From positions 1-11,298 of the forward strand of contig DASCQC010000020.1 in the NCBI GenBank assembly GCA_036012865.1: DNA of 11,298 nt. The letters are read 5' to 3'. The notes below the pieces were generated by a model that saw only the letters and a program-made list of their open reading frames with translations, ran no database searches and had not been told where the DNA came from. The position numbers and the translations under genes are program-made. Below are positions 1 to 5,691 of the stretch, in pieces. Position 1 is the first letter of the stretch; the number at the start of each line of letters is the position of its first letter. The DNA is from DASCQC01 sp036012865 (GTDB lineage: Bacteria > Pseudomonadota > Gammaproteobacteria > Comchoanobacterales > Comchoanobacteraceae).

Positions 1-357
1 ACTCTTAGGGTGTTGCTTAAGGATATCTTTGACCAGAAATAATATCTTGTGAATCATGATGGGGTATAAAGCCCACCCAAGCATTCTACTTTGTGTTAGG
101 ATGTCTTCCCCGTCTTTTTCAACAGATTTAAAATATTGTCCTTTAATTTCGTATACAAAAGCGATTAATTTTTTAAAGTCTTCTAGAGTTTCTTGATATT
201 TATCATTTGATATTAGATATTTGGTTGGTTTTTCTGCATTAAGCAGGCGAAAAACATAGCTTGCTATTTCTGATAAAGAAACCTTATCACGGCCCATGCC
301 TGCCTTTTCAAAAAGGGGCAGTAATGTAGCCAATCTTGGTGGAAAATGATCGTTCAT
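1..357 (-). CDS. Hypothetical protein, N-terminal 119 residues (gene continues beyond left edge)
   Basis: An open frame reads leftward from an ATG at 357-355 to the window edge without a stop, giving 119 codons. I do not recognise the product. It is rich in K, D and E and looks helical, with a hydrophobic stretch near residues 93-113 (WALYPIMIHKILFLV) that could be a buried or amphipathic helix. There is no signal peptide. No good Shine-Dalgarno sequence precedes the ATG. The frame stays open upstream, and a TTG at 399-397 is the nearest alternative start, but it also lacks a ribosome site. The gene is divergent from the small protein gene at 482. The reading frame is convincing because it is open over its full visible length and has coding-like composition; the function is unknown. 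Confidence 0.7.
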   Translation of the reverse strand, partial: MNDHFPPRLATLLPLFEKAGMGRDKVSLSEIASYVFRLLNAEKPTKYLISNDKYQETLEDFKKLIAFVYEIKGQYFKSVEKDGEDILTQSRMLGWALYPIMIHKILFLVKDILKQHPKS

Positions 358-375
358 AGTTCTGATGTTGTCATT

Positions 376-392
376 AAGATAGAAGATAGAAG
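376..392. repeat. Short 7-bp tandem repeat (AAGATAG x2 plus AAG)
   Basis: Two perfect copies of AAGATAG (376-382, 383-389) are followed by a partial third copy. They lie in the 124-bp gap between the divergent genes at 357 and 482, 19 bases upstream of the left gene's ATG. It may be a simple slippage repeat or part of that gene's leader. No function can be assigned. Confidence 0.4.
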
Positions 393-481
393 TTAACAAA
401 AATAAAATAAAAATCAAGTTAATTTTGCATGATTGTTGACCCAATGGGGTTGGGTTTTGGCAATTTACGGTTTTGACGGCT

Positions 482-895
482 ATGAATAATTATTGCATGA
501 TCGTAATCATGGGTTGGTTATTAGGTGAATTATCATTAGGGTTGCTTGGTGTGAATATTTGGTGTGGGATAGTCCAAGATATGTATGGGGCTATTCAGAT
601 CTATTCCTATCGTTATTCTCAAGTCGATCAATCTTTATTGAAATTGGGGGGTAACTTGTTGCAGTTAAATCATCTTCATATAAAGGATTGGGGGCCACAT
701 TATGTGTGCGGTAGTGGGGTGTGTTTTCGTTATAAGAGGGGTCGTGGTTTAATGCAGTGTCAGAATAACTACTGTGAAATAAAAAATGAGCAGATAACTG
801 TTTTTAAAGTAAAAAAAAAGTTTAAAAATATTATTCACTTAGAAATAGGATGGCAAGGTTTTCAAGTGGACTGGGTGGCTACCATTCAGGCATGA
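482..895 (+). CDS. Small membrane-anchored protein with pseudopilin-like N-terminus
   Basis: The product has 137 residues from the ATG at 482. A TTG at 473 would add three residues, but neither start has a clear ribosome site. Residues 7-31 are hydrophobic and contain G11-W12-L-L-G-E16. This is the spacing of a type III (prepilin) signal, with Gly at -1 and Glu at +5, followed by a hydrophobic helix as in PilW/GspJ-like minor pilins. The rest is a polar domain with two CX4C pairs (C76/C81 and C93/C98), possibly disulfides. Against the pilin reading, the leader MNNYCMIVIMG carries no Lys or Arg, and no pilus or type II secretion genes are nearby. A run of nine A at 811-819 within the gene could be slippery. 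The gene ends 7 bases from the end of the opposing coiled-coil gene. A one-helix membrane protein of other function is the alternative. Confidence 0.55.
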   Translation: MNNYCMIVIMGWLLGELSLGLLGVNIWCGIVQDMYGAIQIYSYRYSQVDQSLLKLGGNLLQLNHLHIKDWGPHYVCGSGVCFRYKRGRGLMQCQNNYCEIKNEQITVFKVKKKFKNIIHLEIGWQGFQVDWVATIQA

Positions 896-902
896 TCGGC
901 TA

Positions 903-1448
903 TTAAGATGGCTGTGAATAGGTGTTGAAGTCTTCTACTTTTTTGTGGAGGCTTTCAATTTCTAAGATGGGAGATTTAGTTAAGTTTTGTGTGCGTAAAA
1001 GTAAAGCTGCTATCCGGTAGTTTAAAATATCTAGAGTGTTTTCATGAGACAATATTTTCTGTGAGCTAATGTCGTTCATTAAGGTGTCAGGATCTTTTAA
1101 CTCTTCTTCAAGGTGGTAAGACAATTCTTTGATATTATTGATATGATTGCTGATATCTTTCATGTTTTCAGTTTGACGCTGGACACTGTTAATGTAATCT
1201 AATATGTTTTCTACATCGTGGTTTAAAGACGCAAGGGGTTCTTGTTGATGTCTGTTGAAATCAGAGGCAATGTTGATTTGATGGAAGTATTCAGTAATAT
1301 CTTTAGTAAAGTCATCAACACTACTGCTTTCGGAGGATAACAAACCCCAGCTTTGTTGGTCTTGAATAAGGGCGTCCATTTCATGTTCTAAATTTTCCAG
1401 ATTGTTTTCCAACTCTATTAATGTTGTTGTATTTTGTGGCAAGCTCAC
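903..1448 (-). CDS. Hypothetical coiled-coil protein, 181 aa
   Basis: The start is GTG at 1448-1446, decided by a strong AGGAGC ribosome site (1459-1454) five bases upstream. The product is acidic and almost entirely helical, with heptad-like spacing of Leu/Ile through residues 10-30, 75-120 and 135-172 (for example IELENNLENLEHEMDAL). It is likely a coiled-coil or helical-bundle protein in the cytoplasm. It has no signal peptide, membrane helix or cysteine, and I recognise no family. It is transcribed from its own likely promoter, with a perfect TATAAT just upstream, and converges with the small protein gene at 482-895. Host-associated Legionellales encode many such orphan coiled-coil proteins, but nothing here shows secretion. 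Confidence 0.75.
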   Translation of the reverse strand: MSLPQNTTTLIELENNLENLEHEMDALIQDQQSWGLLSSESSSVDDFTKDITEYFHQINIASDFNRHQQEPLASLNHDVENILDYINSVQRQTENMKDISNHINNIKELSYHLEEELKDPDTLMNDISSQKILSHENTLDILNYRIAALLLRTQNLTKSPILEIESLHKKVEDFNTYSQPS

Positions 1449-1472
1449 AATTAGCTCCTATTCTTAATGTTT

Positions 1473-1478
1473 ATTATA
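1473..1478 (-). promoter_or_regulatory. -10 element of the promoter for the coiled-coil protein gene
   Basis: Read on the minus strand this is a perfect TATAAT, 24 bases before the GTG start, with an A-rich tract upstream. The hexamer 17 bases further upstream is CAAACA, a poor -35. The predicted transcript start is near 1466, leaving a leader of about 18 nt that contains the AGGAGC ribosome site. Confidence 0.5.
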
Positions 1479-1528
1479 GTATGTGTTTTGGTTTTTGTTT
1501 GATTTTATTTGATTTTTTTTGTTTTTTT

Positions 1529-1690
1529 AGGGATTGATACTGAAGGATATCCCTTTGATCCAAGGCTCAGCAAGTTTTCATCAATACTAAGGCTTTGAGT
1601 TATTCTAGATAGTTAGCTGTGTAAGATACCCGAAGAGGTCCACGGCTGCTTAGTTCGTTAAAAATTCATGACAAGTCGGGTTACAGCCAA
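1529..1690. other. Intergenic stretch with inverted and direct repeats, no gene recognised
   Basis: This is most of the gap between the coiled-coil gene and dacB. It is visibly less A/T-biased than the adjacent T-rich tract. It holds AGGGAT (1529-1534) paired with ATCCCT (1549-1554), GGCTG (1644-1648) paired with CAGCC (1684-1688), and the near-repeats GATACTGAAGG (1536-1546) and AATACTAAGG (1583-1592). It does not fold by eye as a tRNA or a known RNA, and neither hairpin is followed by a T-run in the right orientation for a terminator. It could be a small RNA, a dispersed repeat copy or decayed sequence; I cannot decide. Confidence 0.3.
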
Positions 1691-1692
1691 AG

Positions 1693-3117
1693 TTAGCTAG
1701 ATATTCTATTTAAAAGATTGTTAAAAAGCTTATTTTCTTTGGACATGTATAGACCATAGCTGTTTTTGTTTCCATCTAGAGCCATCGAAAAGGCAATGAT
1801 GCGTTGTTGGTGGGTGAGGTATCCTGAGAGCCCCAACACATCCTTAAGCGTTCCGGTTTTAGCTTGAATAATATTTCGAAGGTTTGGGTGGCGAAATCGA
1901 TAGCTTAATGTGCCGGTTCGACCAGAGGCGGGTAAATATTTTAAGATATACGGCCTTAGTTTTGGAGATTTATAAATGACTTCAAGAAGTTGGACCATTT
2001 GTTTTGTTTGGATGTGGTTGTATCGAGACAATCCTGAACCATCTAGAATAGCTGCGTTACTAAAATTTAACCCCAGGGTTTTTAAGGTTGTTTTTGCATT
2101 TTTTTCAGCATTGAGCCAATAGGGTTGTTTTATTTTATTTTGTGTGCTTCCGTAATACAGGGCTTCGGCAATATGGTTATCGGAATTTAACAAGAGTCGC
2201 TTGAGTAAGGTTTTAACGGGCATGGATTTTTGTTGCTTGTGTAGGATGGCTTGTTTTTGGGTTCCAAGCGGTTTGGGGATGATTCTAATATTGCCTTGTA
2301 GGGTCATATTGTTTCTCTTCAAGGCATCAAGGATTTGATTTTTTAAAAAAGAGTTTTTCGGGGGGGCAATGGTCACTTGTACTGGAAAATGCTTGGGGTG
2401 AATACACCCTGTTAAAGTGATAGCCTTATTATCTTGATAAAGGTTAAGTATCGCTGTTTTATCATGAAATATTAAATGAGCACTGGGTTCATCACCTTGG
2501 TATCGGCAATGACGTGTGCTGGTTACTTGATTGTTGATCAGTCCTTCGGTTCGAGTGTTGGTCACGAGGTTGGCGAGGACGTTCTGCTGGGTTCCTTCTA
2601 CCTTAATAATAGAGCAATTTTGATCTATGCTAGCGCTGGAAGGCATGCGTCCATAACAGTCGTTTAATTCATTGCTGAGTCTTCCAGGGGGGTTGATGCT
2701 GGGAGGGTCAATTAAGTTAATGTTTCCTTTGATGGTAGAGATGCCGCTTTTTTTAAGTTGTTTGAACCACTTTCTTAGTGTAAATCGAGAGAACTTTGGG
2801 TCACCACCAAACGTGATTTCAATGAACCCATCAAGCTTAGATTTTTTTATTTTTCCATAGGCATTCAGGCTGGTTTTAAATTGGTAGTTAGGACCCAGGT
2901 TTGTTAAAGCTAGCGTGGCTGTGATTAATTTAAGGGTGCTTGCGGGAGGTTGGGAGCGAGAACCATGGAAATCTATGATAACTTTATTGTGGGTAATATC
3001 TTTAGCATAAAAGCTAATGGCTTGACTCCAATCAAGATCCTTTAAAGTGTCTTGAAGCGGATCACCCTGGGCGAATGAGCAGAAAAGTAGAATGATCAAA
3101 TAAATATTATGTCTCAT
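1693..3117 (-). CDS. dacB: D-alanyl-D-alanine carboxypeptidase/endopeptidase, PBP4 family
   Basis: This is a class C penicillin-binding protein (peptidase family S13) that trims or cleaves peptidoglycan peptides in the periplasm. Its 474 residues match the usual PBP4 length. An N-terminal signal peptide (residues 1-18, hydrophobic core YLIILLFCSFA, processing near A16-Q-G) supports the ATG at 3117. All three active-site motifs are present: S60-T-L-K63 (nucleophile Ser and Lys), S312-D-N314 and K420-T-G422. The extra domain that splits the catalytic domain in this family lies between motifs 1 and 2 and carries Cys at 154, 168, 204 and 238. The gene is monocistronic or nearly so, divergent from petABC, and has no Shine-Dalgarno sequence. 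Its promoter is so close that the message may be leaderless. The assignment to the family is firm. Confidence 0.95.
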   Translation of the reverse strand: MRHNIYLIILLFCSFAQGDPLQDTLKDLDWSQAISFYAKDITHNKVIIDFHGSRSQPPASTLKLITATLALTNLGPNYQFKTSLNAYGKIKKSKLDGFIEITFGGDPKFSRFTLRKWFKQLKKSGISTIKGNINLIDPPSINPPGRLSNELNDCYGRMPSSASIDQNCSIIKVEGTQQNVLANLVTNTRTEGLINNQVTSTRHCRYQGDEPSAHLIFHDKTAILNLYQDNKAITLTGCIHPKHFPVQVTIAPPKNSFLKNQILDALKRNNMTLQGNIRIIPKPLGTQKQAILHKQQKSMPVKTLLKRLLLNSDNHIAEALYYGSTQNKIKQPYWLNAEKNAKTTLKTLGLNFSNAAILDGSGLSRYNHIQTKQMVQLLEVIYKSPKLRPYILKYLPASGRTGTLSYRFRHPNLRNIIQAKTGTLKDVLGLSGYLTHQQRIIAFSMALDGNKNSYGLYMSKENKLFNNLLNRISS

Positions 3118-3125
3118 GGGTTATC

Positions 3126-3154
3126 AGTATTGATGACAAATCACAAATTGTCAA
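3126..3154 (-). promoter_or_regulatory. dacB promoter, predicted leaderless or near-leaderless
   Basis: On the minus strand a perfect -35 TTGACA (3154-3149) is followed, after exactly 17 bases, by -10 AATACT (3131-3126, 4/6). Transcription should begin around 3119-3117, that is within two bases of the dacB ATG at 3117. The missing ribosome site agrees with this. An inverted repeat lies in the spacer (separate entry). Confidence 0.6.
3134..3153. promoter_or_regulatory. Inverted repeat TGACAA-N8-TTGTCA in the dacB/petA divergent promoter region
   Basis: Perfect 6-bp half-sites (3134-3139 and 3148-3153) are separated by 8 bp. The repeat covers most of the spacer and the -35 of the predicted dacB promoter and ends about 10 bp before the predicted petA -35. 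The size and position suit a dimeric repressor's operator. No specific regulator can be named, and a chance match with the TTGACA hexamer is possible. Confidence 0.35.
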
Positions 3155-3162
3155 GCAGCCCC

Positions 3163-3191
3163 TTGATCTTAGGGGGGAGGGGAAGTAGTAT
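3163..3191 (+). promoter_or_regulatory. Candidate promoter for the petABC operon
   Basis: TTGATC (3163-3168, -35, 4/6 or better) and TAGTAT (3186-3191, -10, 4/6) are separated by 17 bp. The spacer contains the run GGGGGGAGGGG. The predicted start near 3198 gives a leader of about 22 nt. No strong Shine-Dalgarno sequence follows. Confidence 0.45.
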
Positions 3192-3219
3192 GGGTAGTAA
3201 GTATTTAGAATGATGATTC

Positions 3220-3807
3220 ATGGACGATTCTGTTGATCAATCCAAAAGAGCCTTTTTAAGGAGAGCAACGACTGCGGTTGGGACGTTAGGTTTAGTGGGA
3301 GCAGCGTATCCTTTTTTATCATCAATGGCCCCTTCAAGGGCTGCCAATGAGAATGCCAAGCCCGTTAGAGTTCATGTTAACTCGATGAAAGAAGGTGAAC
3401 AAAAAACTGTTATTTGGAGAGGTAAACCCGTTTGGATTATTCGACGCAGCGCTGATGACCTTGCTAAATTAAGTTCCTTGGATGCACAGTTAAGTGATCC
3501 TAATTCTTCCATCCCACAACAACCTTCGTATGTTGATGTAGTCACTCGTTCAATTCGACCTGAATTACTCGTGTTGGTTGGGGTGTGCACCCATTTAGGT
3601 TGCGCTCCTACGTATAGGCCTGAGCCAGGCGCGATAGATAAAAAGTGGCCTGGTGGTTTCTTTTGTTCGTGTCACGGTTCAAAATTTGATTTGGCGGGCA
3701 GGGTTTATAAAGGTGTTCCAGCACCGACCAATTTAGAAGTTCCTCCACACCGTTACTTAGCTGATGGCACTTTAATTGTAGGGGAAAACCCCGGAGAGAC
3801 TGTGTAA
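3220..3807 (+). CDS. petA: Ubiquinol-cytochrome c reductase, Rieske iron-sulfur subunit
   Basis: This is the [2Fe-2S] subunit of the cytochrome bc1 complex. It takes an electron from ubiquinol at the periplasmic side of the inner membrane and passes it to cytochrome c1. The 195 residues fit bacterial Rieske proteins. Box I is C123-T-H125-L-G-C128 and box II is C149-S-C151-H152-G-S. Cluster ligands are C123, H125, C149 and H152, with a C128-C151 disulfide expected. The N-terminus carries an uncleaved Tat-type anchor: S8-K9-R10-A-F-L-R14, then a hydrophobic segment at about 18-37. The canonical twin arginine is Lys-Arg here, with a further R14-R15 pair just after. An in-frame stop at 3214-3216 excludes a longer product. 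It is first in the petABC operon, and its stop TAA shares one base with the petB ATG (TAATG). Confidence 0.97.
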   Translation: MDDSVDQSKRAFLRRATTAVGTLGLVGAAYPFLSSMAPSRAANENAKPVRVHVNSMKEGEQKTVIWRGKPVWIIRRSADDLAKLSSLDAQLSDPNSSIPQQPSYVDVVTRSIRPELLVLVGVCTHLGCAPTYRPEPGAIDKKWPGGFFCSCHGSKFDLAGRVYKGVPAPTNLEVPPHRYLADGTLIVGENPGETV

Positions 3808-5012
3808 TGGGTATAGGACGTTGGATTGAGAAGAGGTTGCCGTTAGGCTCATTTATATATCAGCACTTGTCTCATTATTATGCGCCCAAAAACCTTAATT
3901 TTTGGTATTACTTTGGGTCTTTGTCTTTGTTGGTTCTAGTGAATCAAATTATTTCAGGTATTTTTCTTTTGATGTATTACGTGCCGACGGCAGAAGGCGC
4001 CTTTGCCTCGGTTGAATTTATTTCCAGGGAAGTTCAGTATGGGTGGTTAATTCGTTATCTGCATACCACGGGGGCTTCTGCTTTTTTTATTGTGATTTAT
4101 TTGCATATGTTTAGAGCCCTGATGTATGGGTCTTATCGTAAACCAAGAGAGTTATTGTGGCTGATAGGGATGTTGTTGTTCATCCTTTTGATGGCAGAGG
4201 CTTATACCGGTTATGTTTTACCCTGGGGACAAATGTCTTTTTGGGCAGCAAAAGTGATTTTATCGCTGTTTAGTACGATCCCTTATATTGGTGATAGTTT
4301 GGTTGTATGGCTTCAAGGGGATTTTGTGGTTTCGGGTGTGACACTGCATCGTTTTTTCTCATTTCATGTTGTGTTATTTCCTTTGGTGCTTATTGGGTCT
4401 GTTTTTTTACACCTATTGGCATTGCATTCTGTGGGGTCAAATAACCCAGATGGCGTAGAGATCTATGATAATGTTGATGCTAAAGGGGTTCCGTTAGATG
4501 GAATTCCATTTCATCCGTATTACACAGTCAAGGATCTTTTTGGTGCCATGGTGTTTTTATTCTTGTTTTTAGCCGTGGTGTTTTATGCCCCGACGTTTTG
4601 GGGGTATTTTATTGAACCTGAAAATTATATGGAATCTAACCCCTTGGTAACACCCTCATTAATTAAACCCGTTTGGTATTTTTCAAGTTATTATGCTATT
4701 TTGCGAGCCATTCCAAGTAAATCGCTGGGGGCATTTCTGATGTTAATGTCCGTTGTTATCTTATTTGCAATACCCTGGCTAGATCGATCAAGGGTTAAGT
4801 CCATTCGATATAAGGGGATATTTTCTCGGATTGGGTTAGTGGCTTTTACCGTCAGTTTTTTAGGTCTAATGGCGGTAGGGACGATGCCGGCGACAGGGGT
4901 GTATCTGATTCTGGCAAGGATTCTGACAGTGATATACTTCCTATGTTTTATTTTGATGCCATTTTACACTCGAGTTGAGAAATGCAAAAAACCTCCCTCA
5001 CGACTTACTTAA
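3807..5012 (+). CDS. petB: Ubiquinol-cytochrome c reductase, cytochrome b subunit
   Basis: This is the membrane core of the bc1 complex, carrying both b haems and the quinone sites. The 401 residues contain about eight membrane helices. Likely haem ligands are H86/H100 (helix B) and H187/H202 (helix D); H207 in ALHSVG is the histidine near the quinone-reduction site. The helix-D pair is 15 positions apart, as I recall for beta/gamma-proteobacteria, rather than the mitochondrial 14. The Qo motif is P288-V-W-Y291 instead of PEWY, another variant I associate with the same groups and not a defect. The SNNPDG stretch after helix D also fits. The start overlaps the petA stop by one base (translational coupling), and the 3' end overlaps petC by 31 bases. 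Confidence 0.97.
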   Translation: MGIGRWIEKRLPLGSFIYQHLSHYYAPKNLNFWYYFGSLSLLVLVNQIISGIFLLMYYVPTAEGAFASVEFISREVQYGWLIRYLHTTGASAFFIVIYLHMFRALMYGSYRKPRELLWLIGMLLFILLMAEAYTGYVLPWGQMSFWAAKVILSLFSTIPYIGDSLVVWLQGDFVVSGVTLHRFFSFHVVLFPLVLIGSVFLHLLALHSVGSNNPDGVEIYDNVDAKGVPLDGIPFHPYYTVKDLFGAMVFLFLFLAVVFYAPTFWGYFIEPENYMESNPLVTPSLIKPVWYFSSYYAILRAIPSKSLGAFLMLMSVVILFAIPWLDRSRVKSIRYKGIFSRIGLVAFTVSFLGLMAVGTMPATGVYLILARILTVIYFLCFILMPFYTRVEKCKKPPSRLT

Positions 5013-5683
5013 TTATTTTTTTAAGCTGTACCTTTGCTTTTGCTCACCAGAGCAATCAAAGTGTTCGTTTAGAAACTCCTGCTATCGATGTTCATGATCA
5101 AGCAAGCTTGGATCGAGGGGCTAAATTTTTTGCTCAAAAATGTTTAGCTTGCCATAGCTTGAAGTATTTGCCTCATAACCCTACTGCCTTGCAAGCTAAT
5201 ATCAATCAAGAGACGATGCCTGTCTGGGATAAATCTGCATGGAGCGGGCACCCACCGCCTGACTTATCTTTGGTTATTCCGGTTAAAGGGGCCGACTGGG
5301 TGTATACTTTTTTACGCAGTTATTACGTTGATGAGACTAAACCGACAGGTTTTGGTAATCTATTGTGGCCAAAGACCAGTATGCCCAATCCTTTTGCAGC
5401 TGAAGAGGGTAAGAAGATTTTAATAAAAAAATTCAATCATGAGGATATTTACGGTGAGGCTCCTCCCTATTACCGTGTTTTGAAACTACAAGAAACAGGC
5501 CTGTTAACCTCTGGGGAGTTTGATCAATCCTTGGTTGATTTAGTGGCTTTTTTAACGCATGCCGGAGAACCTAATAAAGATGATCGTGAGAGAATGGGGG
5601 GATGGGTGTTATTATTTTTGGGTATAATGATTGGGTTGACTTATGCATTATACAGGGTATATTGGATTGATATTAAAAAGTAG
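4982..5683 (+). CDS. petC: Ubiquinol-cytochrome c reductase, cytochrome c1 subunit
   Basis: This is the membrane-anchored c-type cytochrome of the bc1 complex, accepting electrons from the Rieske protein and passing them to soluble cytochrome c or a terminal oxidase. Of 233 residues, 1-21 form a Sec signal peptide (LIIFLSCTFAFA). The haem-binding motif is C54-L-A-C57-H58, and M134 in TSMPNPF is the likely sixth ligand. PPDLSLV (92-98) and GADWVYTFLRSYY (103-115) are family hallmarks. A C-terminal helix at about 207-227 anchors it, with the C-terminus IDIKK in the cytoplasm. The ATG lies inside petB (31-nt overlap) and is supported by the signal peptide; the ribosome site is weak, so coupling to petB translation is likely. 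The complex is complete with this gene. Confidence 0.97.
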   Translation: MQKTSLTTYLIIFLSCTFAFAHQSNQSVRLETPAIDVHDQASLDRGAKFFAQKCLACHSLKYLPHNPTALQANINQETMPVWDKSAWSGHPPPDLSLVIPVKGADWVYTFLRSYYVDETKPTGFGNLLWPKTSMPNPFAAEEGKKILIKKFNHEDIYGEAPPYYRVLKLQETGLLTSGEFDQSLVDLVAFLTHAGEPNKDDRERMGGWVLLFLGIMIGLTYALYRVYWIDIKK

Positions 5684-5691
5684 ATTGATTT

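Noticed and set aside
2476..2860. Plus-strand open frames opposite dacB
   Set aside because: They are antisense shadows of a strongly supported dacB gene and have no ribosome sites or recognisable products.
3169..3185. GGGGGGAGGGG run in the petA promoter spacer as a G-quadruplex
   Set aside because: There are only two adjacent G-runs; four separated tracts are needed.
4665..4680. PVWY in place of PEWY in cytochrome b, as a possibly inactive Qo site
   Set aside because: I recall PVWY as a normal variant in beta/gamma-proteobacteria; all haem ligands are present and petA and petC are intact.
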